From an uncultured Bradyrhizobium sp. (GTDB lineage Bacteria > Pseudomonadota > Alphaproteobacteria > Rhizobiales > Xanthobacteraceae): a DNA stretch of 64,000 nucleotides. The notes under the pieces were generated by a model. That model was given only the letters and a program-made list of their open reading frames with translations. It was not told where the DNA came from and did not search any database. The stretch lies in the NCBI RefSeq assembly GCF_947648125.1, contig NZ_CANSMR010000012.1, positions 124,001-188,000 on the forward strand. Reading direction: 5' to 3'. This document shows positions 25,585 to 33,620 of this stretch, one piece after another (positions within the stretch are counted from its first letter, which is position 1; each line of letters opens with the position of its first letter). A program made the position numbers and the translations under genes.

Positions 25585-28500
25585 CTACTCCGGCCGGATC
25601 AACGCCACGACATCGCCCGCGCGCAGCGTCTGGCCGGGCTTGACCGGCACCGACGCAATCCTGCCCGCGCTTGGCGAATGCACGCTGATCTCCATCTTCA
25701 TGGACTCGATGATGGCAAGCACGTCGCCGGCCGCGACCACGGCGCCCTCCTCGACCAGGATCTTCCAGATGTTACCCGGCACTTCCGAAAAGGCGCCGAC
25801 CTGGCCGTCGGGAACGCCCGTCGAGGCGACACCCGCATCGATCGATTCAACCAACGTCTCGTCAAGCTTCATCTCGCGCCAGCGCTGGCGCTCGGCATCG
25901 AACGCGGCCTGCTGTGTCGCCTTGAACGCGGCGATCGACGGCTGCGCGTCGGCCAATGTCCTGGCATAGTCGGCGTAGGAGAACTCGTTCTGCTCGATCC
26001 TGATGTCGTATTGCCCGTGCGGGAATGCGGCGCGTGCATCCAGCAATTCATCGGCGTCGACCGGAAAGAAACGGATCTTGTCGAAGAACCGCAACAGCCA
26101 GGGATGACCGGGTTCGAACACCCGCGTGGTGCGCCAGGTGTTCCAGACCTGGATGGTGCGGCCGAACAGCTGGTAGCCGCCCGGCCCTTCCATGCCATAG
26201 ATGCACATATAGGCGCCGCCGATTCCGACCGCGTTCTCCGGCGTCCAGGTCCGTGCCGGATTGTACTTCGTGGTCACCAGCCGGTGCCGCGGATCGAGCG
26301 GGGTCGCCACCGGCGCGCCGAGATAGACGTCACCGAGGCCGAGCACGAAATAGTCGGCATCGAACACGATGCGGCGGACATCGTCCTCACTCGCAAGTCC
26401 GTTGATGCGCCGGATGAACTCGACATTCGACGGACACCACGGCGCATCGGCGCGGACCAGCTCCTGATATTTGCGCATCGCCAGCTCGGCCTCTGGATCC
26501 CGCCACGACAGCGGCAGATGCACGGTGCGGCTCGGCACCCGCATGGCGTCGACCGGCGGCAGGTCGCGCTCGATCCGCCTGAGCACATCGAGCAGCTTCG
26601 TTCGCGACAGCGCCGTGCCGTCATAATGGATCTGCAACGAGCGGATGCCGGGCGTCAGATCGATCAGGCCGCCGAGCTTCGCTTCCTCCAGCGCCTGCGC
26701 CAGTACATGGACGCGCAGCCGCAGCGCGATGTCGAGCTCCATCGGACCGTATTCGACCAGCAGATTTTCGTCGCCGGCGCGGCGGTAGACCACCGGGATC
26801 GGGCCATCATCATTGCGTCCGACAACTGCCGAGCCGAGCTCGGGCGCGCGCAGCACGGTTGGGCCGGCAACCGGATCGTTGCGTTCCACCGGCACGAAGC
26901 GGACGGTGTCGCCGGGCCGGAGCTGGCCGATCTTCCAGAGCTCGTCGCGCGCGACGACCGCCGGACAGACGAAGCCGCCGAGACTCGGTCCGTCCGGGCC
27001 GAGAATGATCGGCATGTCGCCGGTGAAATCGATCGAGCCCACCGCATAGGCGTTGTCGTGAATGTTCGACGGATGCAGCCCGGCCTCGCCGCCATCGGCG
27101 CGGGCCCAGCGCGGCTTCGGTCCGATCAGCCGCACGCCGGTCCGCGCGCTGTTGAAGTGCACCTCGTAGCTCGATGCGAACAGTGTTTCGATGTCCTCGT
27201 CGAGGAAGAAGTCCGGCGCACCATGCGGGCCATAGACCACGCCGATCTGCCACGCCGAAGTCAGCTCTGGCCGCTCGTCCTCCGCAGCGCGTCGCGGCGC
27301 GGCAAGGCTCGACGGCTCGGCGCCGATATGCAGCACGTCGCCGGCCTTCAGCGAGCCCGTCGCATGGCCGCCGAAGGCGCCGAGCGCGAACACGGCGCGC
27401 GATCCCAGGATCTCGGGCACGTCGATGCCGCCGCGCACGGCGAGATACGCGCGTTGGCCCGGGCCCCTGATACTGCCGAGGACGAGCGTCTGGCCTGCGC
27501 GTACCGCGACCGGCTCGTCATAGCCGACATCGGCGCCGTCGAGCGATGCCTTCATGCGTGCGCCCGACAGCGCGACGATCGATTCGGTATTGAAGCGCAA
27601 GGTCGGGCCGTTGACCGTCAGCTCCAGCGCCGTCGTTACTTCCGGATTTCCGACCACACGGTTGGCGAGACGAAACGACCGCTCGTCCATCGGCCCGCTC
27701 GGCGGCACGCCGACATGCCAGAGATGCAGGCGGCCGGGCAATTCCTGCACCCCGCTCTGCGCACCCGGTGCGACGACGTCGATGGTGCGGGGGCGATAGG
27801 CGAACGCGCCGAGCACGCTGGTTGCCACCTGCCCGCTGCGGAACACATCGGACGCGGCGATGGCGCGGAGATAGTCGAGATTGGTCTCGATCCCGGCGAC
27901 CACCGTGTCGTCCAGCGCCTGCGCCAGCTTCGCGATCGCGGCATTGCGCGTCTCGGCCGAGACGATGATCTTGGCCAGCATCGGATCATAGAACGGCGAC
28001 ACCTCGGTGCCGGTCTCGATCCAGCCGTCGATCCGCGCGTCCGGTGAAAAGCTGACCTGCGTCAGCCGGCCCGCGCTTGGGCGGAAGCCCGCGCCCGGAT
28101 TCTCGGCATAGAGCCGCACCTCGATCGCCGCGCCTTTTGGCGTCAGCGTGCCGACCTGGCCCAGCACGTCCTCGCCGGCCGCCTGCCGGATCATCCATTC
28201 GACGAGGTCGACGCCGGTGACCTGCTCGGTGACGGGGTGCTCGACCTGGAGACGGGTGTTGACCTCGAGGAAGTAGAAATCCTCGCGCGCGACATCATAG
28301 ATGAACTCCACCGTGCCGGCGGATTCGTAGGACACCGCCTTGCCGAGCGACACAGCAGCCGCGTGCAGCCGCCGGCGGATGTCCGCTGAAAGGCCCGGCG
28401 CGGGGGTCTCCTCAAAAACCTTCTGGTTGCGCCGCTGCAGCGAGCAGTCGCGTTCGCCGAGCGCGACCACATCGCCCTTGCCGTTGCCGAAGATCTGCAC

Positions 28501-29127
28501 CTCGATGTGCCGCGCGCGCGCCACGAACCGTTCGAGATAGACCCGGGCATCACCGAAGCTCGCGCGTGCCGTGCGCTGCACGGATTCGAACCGCTCGCGC
28601 AGCGTCGCCATGTCGTGGCAGAGCTGCATGCCGATGCCGCCGCCGCCCGCGGTGCTCTTCAGCATCACCGGAAAGCCGATCGCTTCCGCCTGTTGCACCG
28701 CCTCGTCGATCGTCTCCAGCAGGCCGGAGCCCGGCAGCAGCGGCACGCCGCTGCGCTCGGCGATCTCGCGCGCGCGGTGCTTGAGGCCGAAGGTGTCAAG
28801 ATGCTCCGGCCGCGGCCCGATGAACTTGATGCCATGCTCGGCGAGCCGCTCGGCAAAGCGGCGGTTCTCCGACAGGAAGCCATAGCCGGGATGGACCGCC
28901 TGCGCGCCGGTCGCGAGGCACGCCGCCATGATCGCATCGACGTTGAGATAGCTCTCCGCCGCCGGCGCCGGGCCAATGCGCACCGCCTCGTCAGCCTCCA
29001 GCACCGGCCGCGTGAAGCGGTCGGCGTCGGAATAGACCGCGACCGAGCCGATGCCCATGCGGTGCAATGTTCTGCCGATCCGCCCGGCGATCTCGCCGCG
29101 GTTGGCAATCAGGACCTTGCTGAACAT
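25585..29127 (-). CDS. uca: Biotin-dependent urea carboxylase family enzyme, probably guanidine carboxylase
   Basis: 1180 aa. Residues 1-450 are biotin carboxylase (KVLIANRGEIAGRIGRTLHR, STAGGGGIGMQL, FLEVNTRLQVEHPVTE). Residues about 460-770 are a KipA/AHS2 domain (WHVGVPPSGPMDERSFRLAN). Residues about 775-1000 are a KipI/AHS1 domain. The C-terminal biotinyl domain has K1144 in ESMKMEIS. The family carboxylates urea to allophanate or guanidine to carboxyguanidine with ATP and bicarbonate. The guanidine-I riboswitch in the leader and the adjacent DUF1989 pair argue for guanidine. It is the last gene of the operon, and no allophanate hydrolase follows. Confidence 0.92.
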   Translation of the reverse strand: MFSKVLIANRGEIAGRIGRTLHRMGIGSVAVYSDADRFTRPVLEADEAVRIGPAPAAESYLNVDAIMAACLATGAQAVHPGYGFLSENRRFAERLAEHGIKFIGPRPEHLDTFGLKHRAREIAERSGVPLLPGSGLLETIDEAVQQAEAIGFPVMLKSTAGGGGIGMQLCHDMATLRERFESVQRTARASFGDARVYLERFVARARHIEVQIFGNGKGDVVALGERDCSLQRRNQKVFEETPAPGLSADIRRRLHAAAVSLGKAVSYESAGTVEFIYDVAREDFYFLEVNTRLQVEHPVTEQVTGVDLVEWMIRQAAGEDVLGQVGTLTPKGAAIEVRLYAENPGAGFRPSAGRLTQVSFSPDARIDGWIETGTEVSPFYDPMLAKIIVSAETRNAAIAKLAQALDDTVVAGIETNLDYLRAIAASDVFRSGQVATSVLGAFAYRPRTIDVVAPGAQSGVQELPGRLHLWHVGVPPSGPMDERSFRLANRVVGNPEVTTALELTVNGPTLRFNTESIVALSGARMKASLDGADVGYDEPVAVRAGQTLVLGSIRGPGQRAYLAVRGGIDVPEILGSRAVFALGAFGGHATGSLKAGDVLHIGAEPSSLAAPRRAAEDERPELTSAWQIGVVYGPHGAPDFFLDEDIETLFASSYEVHFNSARTGVRLIGPKPRWARADGGEAGLHPSNIHDNAYAVGSIDFTGDMPIILGPDGPSLGGFVCPAVVARDELWKIGQLRPGDTVRFVPVERNDPVAGPTVLRAPELGSAVVGRNDDGPIPVVYRRAGDENLLVEYGPMELDIALRLRVHVLAQALEEAKLGGLIDLTPGIRSLQIHYDGTALSRTKLLDVLRRIERDLPPVDAMRVPSRTVHLPLSWRDPEAELAMRKYQELVRADAPWCPSNVEFIRRINGLASEDDVRRIVFDADYFVLGLGDVYLGAPVATPLDPRHRLVTTKYNPARTWTPENAVGIGGAYMCIYGMEGPGGYQLFGRTIQVWNTWRTTRVFEPGHPWLLRFFDKIRFFPVDADELLDARAAFPHGQYDIRIEQNEFSYADYARTLADAQPSIAAFKATQQAAFDAERQRWREMKLDETLVESIDAGVASTGVPDGQVGAFSEVPGNIWKILVEEGAVVAAGDVLAIIESMKMEISVHSPSAGRIASVPVKPGQTLRAGDVVALIRPE

Positions 29128-29130
29128 GCC

Positions 29131-29769
29131 TCACGCCTCCGGCTCGAAGATCGCGACCTGCACGGGCGTCGGGAAGAAGCCGTTGCAGGGATTGTTGATC
29201 TGCGGGCAGTTCGAGATCAGGCACAGCACATCCATCTCGGCAACCAGCTCGATCGCATCACCGGGCTTGGAGACGCCGTCGACCACGGTGAAATTGCCGG
29301 CGGGATCGATCGGCACGTTCATGAAGAAGTTCAAATTCGGCACGATGTCACGCTTCGACATGCCGTATTTCGCAGCTTCCAGCACGAAGTTCTCGCGGCA
29401 GGCGTGCTGGTAGCGGGTCTGGTGCCCGAACCGCACGGTGTTGCTTTCGCAGGAGCAGGCGCCGGCCGAGGTATCATGCAGGCCGCAACTATCAACCGTG
29501 ACGCGCAGCATCACCCGGCCTTCATTGGACATGACCCGGGTGCCGAGCCCGACATAGGCCGAGCCCTGCGCGCGCAGCGTATCCTGGCCGCTGTAGCGCT
29601 CGCCAAGATCGTCGGCGCGATAGAACAGCGTATCGACCGCCTGCTGGCCATGGGTATCCGTGATCCGCAGCGTCTGCCCCTTGCGGATGACGGAGGACCA
29701 CGGCTTGCGTGCGGGAATTTCCACGTCGAGAACGATGCGGCCGCGGGTCTGAGCGGATTGCGTGGTCAT
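29131..29769 (-). CDS. DUF1989 protein UAAP2 type, probable carboxyguanidine deiminase subunit
   Basis: 212 aa. It shares the DUF1989 core with the next gene upstream: VIRKGQTLRITDTHGQQAVD, YSGQDTLRAQGSAYVGLGTR, the Cys-rich CGLHDTSAGACSCESNTV, LNFFMNVPIDPAGNFTVVDG and a C-terminal LISNCPQINNPCNGFFPTPV with likely metal-binding Cys/His. Proteins once called urea carboxylase-associated have been reassigned as the two subunits of carboxyguanidine deiminase, which turns carboxyguanidine into allophanate and ammonia. It starts in a 4-bp overlap with its partner and ends 3 bp before the carboxylase gene. Confidence 0.88.
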   Translation of the reverse strand: MTTQSAQTRGRIVLDVEIPARKPWSSVIRKGQTLRITDTHGQQAVDTLFYRADDLGERYSGQDTLRAQGSAYVGLGTRVMSNEGRVMLRVTVDSCGLHDTSAGACSCESNTVRFGHQTRYQHACRENFVLEAAKYGMSKRDIVPNLNFFMNVPIDPAGNFTVVDGVSKPGDAIELVAEMDVLCLISNCPQINNPCNGFFPTPVQVAIFEPEA

Positions 29770-30611
29770 TGCACGGCTCCTTCGCTGGTCTCGCCGAGAT
29801 ACAGCGCATTGTTCTCATAAGCGCGGATCGCCTCGGCCGTCGCGGTGCGGCACAGATCATCGGCGGCGGGCGCGCCCGCGCGATAGCGCACGATCTCCAC
29901 GCTCGCTCGCGGATAGCTTTCCGCGGGATCGAGCGGATGCGGGCAGTTCGACAGCGCAATGAGCAGGTCCATCTCCGCGCGCAGATCGACGAAATCTCTC
30001 TTTTGCCGACGCGCGTCGGACCAGGCAAACTTGCCGTCCGCGTCGATCGCAACCGGTGCAAAGAAGCTGACGCAGGGATGGACGTCGCGGCGATCGAGCC
30101 CGAGCTTGGCCGCAGCCAGGACGAAATTGTCGCGCGTATTGCGGAAACTCCCTTCGCCGTACTTCGCCAGGTTGGTCGCCGCGGTCGAGCCGCCGACCAC
30201 GGCATCATGCGCGGCGCTGCTGTCCTCGGTGATGCCGAGCAGCGCGCGCCCCATGTCCGACAGCAATACGCGTCCCTTCTGCAAGCGCGCCGCCCACTGC
30301 ACCTTGATTGTGTCGGCGTGGTTAAGCCGCTCGATGGGATCGGCGGCATTCCAGGCGAGTAGGCTGACGGTCGATGTCCCCAGCGTGTTGACGATGCGCA
30401 GCGTATCGCCGCGGTTCAGCCTGGTCGTCCAGTACCAGCCGGCCGGAATCACCTCCCGATGAATGATCGTGTCGGCGGCGATTGGCGCAGCGGCGCGCGA
30501 GGTCGGCGCCGGCAGCGCACGCGGAGCATGCTCCTGCCCTGCCGCCTTCAGCTCGTTGTAGCGTCGCGCATGCGCGGCGATCTCGGCCTTCTGTTCCTCT
30601 GTGAGGATCAT
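29766..30611 (-). CDS. DUF1989 protein UAAP1 type, probable carboxyguanidine deiminase subunit
   Basis: 281 aa, the longer of the two DUF1989 paralogues. Core motifs include VIPAGWYWTTRLNRGDTLRI, RLQKGRVLLSDMGRALLGIT, HPCVSFFAPVAIDADGKFAW and ALSNCPHPLDP. The N-terminal 45 residues are an extra helical, charged segment (EEQKAEIAAHARRYNELKAA). It should form a heteromer with the UAAP2-type protein and act on the product of the carboxylase. It overlaps the ATPase gene upstream and the UAAP2 gene downstream by 4 bp each. Confidence 0.88.
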   Translation of the reverse strand: MILTEEQKAEIAAHARRYNELKAAGQEHAPRALPAPTSRAAAPIAADTIIHREVIPAGWYWTTRLNRGDTLRIVNTLGTSTVSLLAWNAADPIERLNHADTIKVQWAARLQKGRVLLSDMGRALLGITEDSSAAHDAVVGGSTAATNLAKYGEGSFRNTRDNFVLAAAKLGLDRRDVHPCVSFFAPVAIDADGKFAWSDARRQKRDFVDLRAEMDLLIALSNCPHPLDPAESYPRASVEIVRYRAGAPAADDLCRTATAEAIRAYENNALYLGETSEGAVQ

Positions 30612-31441
30612 GGTTGCTCCTTCAAGACGAGAGCGCCGGGCCGTCCCGGCTGATGCTCCTGGTCTGACCGGGTCGTCCCGATCGGAGCTGGTTGAACTGG
30701 TGACCGCAGCTCGGCGCTGCGGCGTGGAAAGATCTCGAGGTCGCGCGACACCGTGGCGCCGTAGCGCTCGCGCTCCTCCGGGCGGTTGCGCTGTCGCTCC
30801 AGCGCGATCACACGCGTTGCGAGACCGAAGGCCTCGCTGAGGTCATGCGTCACCATCACGACCGTCAGATGGGTCTCGTTCCAGAGCCGCTTCATCAACA
30901 GATGGATGTCGGCGCGAATGCCCGGATCGAGCGCGCCGAACGGCTCGTCGAGCAGCAGGATCTTTGGCTCGCGCATGATCGCCTGCGCCAGCGCGAGGCG
31001 CTGCTGCATGCCGCCCGACAGCGCGGAGGGATATTTACTCTCCTGACCGGCGAGTCCGACCTCGGCGAGCAGCTTCATGGCCTCGTCGGTCGCGGCACGC
31101 CGCGCGGCGCCGAACAGCCGGGCGGTGAATTTGGCGTCGCGCAATTCGCGGCCGAGCATGACGTTTTGCAGCACGGTCAGATGCGGAAACACCGAGTAGC
31201 GCTGGAACACCACGCCGCGATCGGCATCCGGCTCGGCACGCAACGGCTTGCCGTCGACCAAAATCTGCCCGCGGCTCGGCTGCTCCTCGCCGAGCAGCAT
31301 CCGCAGCAGCGTGGTCTTGCCGCAGCCGGACGGACCGACCAGCGCAATGAAGGCGCGCGGCTCGACCTCCATCGTGATGCGCTCGAGCACGATGTGATCG
31401 CCGTATTCCTTCCAGACGTCGTCGAACCGGATCGCGCTCAT
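30608..31441 (-). CDS. ABC transporter ATP-binding protein (SsuB/TauB type) of the guanidine operon
   Basis: 277 aa from the ATG at 31439-31441; a longer open frame upstream merely reads through the permease gene in the wrong frame. Walker A is GPSGCGKTT, the signature is LSGGMQQRLALA, Walker B is ILLLDEPFGALDP, and the H-loop is MVTHDLSEAFG. About 45 residues at the C-terminus (after NRPEERERYGATVSRDLEIF) are a non-conserved tail. It overlaps both neighbours by 4 bp, so it is translationally coupled to the permease and the UAAP1 gene. Confidence 0.92.
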   Translation of the reverse strand: MSAIRFDDVWKEYGDHIVLERITMEVEPRAFIALVGPSGCGKTTLLRMLLGEEQPSRGQILVDGKPLRAEPDADRGVVFQRYSVFPHLTVLQNVMLGRELRDAKFTARLFGAARRAATDEAMKLLAEVGLAGQESKYPSALSGGMQQRLALAQAIMREPKILLLDEPFGALDPGIRADIHLLMKRLWNETHLTVVMVTHDLSEAFGLATRVIALERQRNRPEERERYGATVSRDLEIFPRRSAELRSPVQPAPIGTTRSDQEHQPGRPGALVLKEQP

Positions 31442-32256
31442 TCCGCCCTCACCGACGCAAACCAGGGAAACAGCCTGCGCTGCATGACGCGCAGGCCGAC
31501 ATCGATCAGGAACGCCAGCAGCGTGATCCAGGCGACGTAGGGGATGATGACGTCCATCGCGAGATAGCGACGCACCAGGAATATCCGGTAGCCGAGCCCG
31601 GAGTCGGATGCGATCGCCTCGGCCGCGATCAGGAACAGCCAGGCCGGGCCGAGCTGCAGACGCAGCACGTCGATCAGCCGCGGCAGGGTTTGCGGCATCG
31701 CAACGCGCAGCGCGATCTGCCAGGTCGAGGCGCCGAGCGTCTGCGCCTTGACGATCTGCTCGCGCGGCAGCTCCTGCACCTTCATGGCGAGGTCGCGGAT
31801 CATGCAGGGCAGCGTCCCGATCACGATCAGCGCAATCTTCGAATTCTCCCCGAGGCCCATCACGATGAACAAGATCGGCAACAGCGCCAGCGGCGGCACC
31901 ATCGAAGTCACCGACACGAACGGCCCGAGCAGGGCATTGGCGCCCGGCAACAGGCCGATCACGATGCCGAGAACGAGCGCCGCCACCGTCGAGATCGCCA
32001 GCGCCGACCCCAGCCGCCCCAAGCTGGCGACGGTGTCGGAGGCCATCAGATAGCTGCTGGTGCGCGGATCGACCTCGAACGCCATCTGCTTGACGGCCTG
32101 CACCATGTTCGGCAGCGCCGGCAGCAGCTTGTCGTTCGGGTTTTGCGCGAGCCGCGCGCTGGAGCCGACGAAGTAGGCGATTGCGACCAACAGGAACGGC
32201 AGCGCGAGCAGATAGAATCGCGTCTGCCGTCCCGGCCGTATGTTCACAAGTCGCAT
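31438..32256 (-). CDS. ABC transporter permease (SsuC/TauC type) of the guanidine operon
   Basis: 272 aa with about six membrane segments. The first is near residues 10-30 (FYLLALPFLLVAIAYFVGSS). The BPD-type coupling loop is recognisable in AQTLGASTWQIALRVAMPQT. The family moves small nitrogen or sulfur compounds across the inner membrane. Position between the binding protein (46 bp upstream) and the ATPase (4-bp overlap) indicates one complete importer, and the operon's riboswitch suggests guanidine or a guanidino compound as cargo. Confidence 0.92.
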   Translation of the reverse strand: MRLVNIRPGRQTRFYLLALPFLLVAIAYFVGSSARLAQNPNDKLLPALPNMVQAVKQMAFEVDPRTSSYLMASDTVASLGRLGSALAISTVAALVLGIVIGLLPGANALLGPFVSVTSMVPPLALLPILFIVMGLGENSKIALIVIGTLPCMIRDLAMKVQELPREQIVKAQTLGASTWQIALRVAMPQTLPRLIDVLRLQLGPAWLFLIAAEAIASDSGLGYRIFLVRRYLAMDVIIPYVAWITLLAFLIDVGLRVMQRRLFPWFASVRAE

Positions 32257-32302
32257 GTCCGGCTCCTGCTTGAGGCAACGCGATGCGCGTCAGGGCTTGG
32301 CG

Positions 32303-33376
32303 TCAGAGCTTGCCTTTGGCGGCTTCGTCCATCCAGGTCGGGTCGAAGCGCAGCTTGACGTTCGACTTGTCGCCCAGCACCGACTTGTCGGCGAGCTCGA
32401 TCCCGACCGCGTCGACCGACTTCGCGCCCTTGCCGAGCAGGTCCTTCTCGAACAGGAACTTGCGCACCCGATCCATGGTCACGCCGATGGTCTGGCTGCG
32501 CGTAAACGCTTCCGCGTCCGTTGCCTTGTCGAACAGTTTTGTGGTCGAGAGCTGGCTGTCGAAGCCGGCGAGATCGGTGCCGGAGGCCTTGGCCATCGCC
32601 TCCTTGGCGGCCTTCGCCGCGGGATCGTTCGCCGTCATCCTGGAGAGCGTCTCGTACCAGATGCCGACCAGCGCCTTGGCGAAATCCGGATTGTCCTTGG
32701 CGACCGCCGTGTTGACCACCATCAGGTCCATGATCTCGCCGGGAATCTGCGAGGAATCGAACACCTTCTTCGCATCAGGCGAGCCGAGGATTTCCGTCAC
32801 GATCGGATTCCAGGTCACGACCGCATTGACGTCGGGCGTCTTGTAGGCGGCGGCGATATCGGCATCGGACGTGTTGACGACCTTGACGTCCTTCTCGCTC
32901 AGCTTGCTGGTCTCGAGCGCGCGGGCGAGCAGATAGTGCGACACCGAGAATTCGACCAGGTTGACCGTCTGTCCCTTGATCGCGGCGAGATCCGACTTGT
33001 TCTTGAGGATCACGGCATCGTTGCCGTTGGAGAAATCGCCCATCACGACCGCGGTGGTGTCGACGCCACCGGCGGCCGGGATCGACAGCGCGTCCATGTT
33101 GGTGATGGTGACGGCGTCATAGCCGCCGGCGGTGTACTGGTTGATCGATTCGACGTAGTCGTTGAATTGCTTGACCTCGATCGTGATGCCGTATTTGTCG
33201 GCCCACTTCTTGACGATGCCGGTGTCGGCCGCATAGCCCCACGGCATCCACCCGACATAGATCGACCAGGCGACCTTGAAGCTTTTCTTCGGTGCGGCGT
33301 CAGCGACGGATGCGGCCGCGAGCACGATCGCGCAGCCGATGACAACAGAGCGGAGGAAGAAAGAGAACTTGTTCAT
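32303..33376 (-). CDS. ABC transporter substrate-binding protein (NMT1/TauA-like) of the guanidine operon
   Basis: 357 aa from the ATG at 33374-33376, with GAGGG about 8 bases upstream. The signal peptide is MNKFSFFLRSVVIGCAIVLA, cleaved near ADAAPKK. The mature protein has KVAWSIYVGWMPWGYAADTG, typical of the taurine/urea/nitrate-type binding proteins of this operon class, and VTITNMDALSIPAAGG. It is the first gene after the riboswitch leader. Ligand assignment to guanidine is inferred from that leader and the enzymes downstream. Confidence 0.92.
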   Translation of the reverse strand: MNKFSFFLRSVVIGCAIVLAAASVADAAPKKSFKVAWSIYVGWMPWGYAADTGIVKKWADKYGITIEVKQFNDYVESINQYTAGGYDAVTITNMDALSIPAAGGVDTTAVVMGDFSNGNDAVILKNKSDLAAIKGQTVNLVEFSVSHYLLARALETSKLSEKDVKVVNTSDADIAAAYKTPDVNAVVTWNPIVTEILGSPDAKKVFDSSQIPGEIMDLMVVNTAVAKDNPDFAKALVGIWYETLSRMTANDPAAKAAKEAMAKASGTDLAGFDSQLSTTKLFDKATDAEAFTRSQTIGVTMDRVRKFLFEKDLLGKGAKSVDAVGIELADKSVLGDKSNVKLRFDPTWMDEAAKGKL

Positions 33377-33402
33377 TGCCGATCCCTCTTGCGAAACTTC
33401 AC

Positions 33403-33444
33403 AAAAAGGGACTGGCGAAAAGACCATCGCTCCGCCAATCCCTT
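33403..33444 (-). terminator. Intrinsic terminator forming the riboswitch expression platform
   Basis: On the minus strand AAGGGATTGGCG (33444-33433) pairs with CGCCAGTCCCTT (33417-33406), a 12-bp stem with one G-U pair, and TTTTT follows. The first two bases of its 5' arm are also the end of aptamer stem P1. Ligand-stabilised P1 would therefore disfavour the terminator, giving an ON switch. Confidence 0.85.
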
Positions 33445-33561
33445 GGCTAACGAGGTCTCCCGGGCTTTTATCCCGCCGTGCACCTGCGGGGATGTCTCCC
33501 CCGCAAGCGGCTGCTCTCGGACCAGCACCTTGTGTATCAAGGTCGGAACCCTAGCGGCCAA
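33443..33561 (-). promoter_or_regulatory. Guanidine-I (ykkC) riboswitch aptamer
   Basis: Reading the minus strand, the conserved ykkC elements occur in order: GCTAGGGTTCCG (about 33555-33544), CTGGTCCGAGAG (about 33526-33515), then ACGGCGGGATAAAAGCCCGG (about 33479-33460) followed by GAGA. Flanking TTGGC (33561-33557) and GCCAA (33447-33443) form stem P1. This is the established consensus of the guanidine-I class. It sits between a sigma-54-like promoter and the binding-protein gene of the operon and is followed by a terminator. Confidence 0.95.
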
Positions 33562-33575
33562 CTCGACGCCATTGA

Positions 33576-33591
33576 TGCACGAGGCGTGCCA
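33576..33591 (-). promoter_or_regulatory. Sigma-54 (RpoN) promoter of the guanidine operon
   Basis: The minus strand reads TGGCACGCCTCGTGCA, matching TGGCACG-N4-TTGCA except for one T to G, with GG and GC elements at the required 12-nt phase. Transcription would start near 33565, just before aptamer stem P1 at 33561. This agreement of promoter and aptamer positions supports both calls and implies NtrC-type nitrogen control. Confidence 0.82.
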
Positions 33592-33606
33592 CAGCACCGG
33601 CGTTTG

Positions 33607-33620
33607 AATCTCATGAGATT
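33607..33620. promoter_or_regulatory. Perfect 14-bp palindrome upstream of the sigma-54 promoter
   Basis: AATCTCATGAGATT reads the same on both strands and lies about 45 bp upstream of the predicted transcription start, AT-rich in GC-rich surroundings. It could bind a regulator. It is not an NtrC consensus site. Confidence 0.45.

Noticed and set aside
25570-28047. 825-codon plus-strand open frame opposite the carboxylase gene
   Set aside because: It is a long antisense frame typical of GC-rich DNA. The minus strand encodes a full, motif-complete carboxylase, and the plus-strand product (rich in Arg, His, Asp, Ala) shows no domain.
29131-30611. Calling the two DUF1989 proteins structural helpers of urea carboxylase
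   Set aside because: The guanidine riboswitch in the leader and the reassignment of this family to carboxyguanidine deiminase make an enzymatic role more likely.
30608-32278. A 556-codon minus-strand frame suggesting an ATPase fused to an upstream domain
   Set aside because: Only the part from 31441 downward is ATPase. The upstream portion is the permease gene in the wrong frame, so there are two overlapping genes rather than a fusion.
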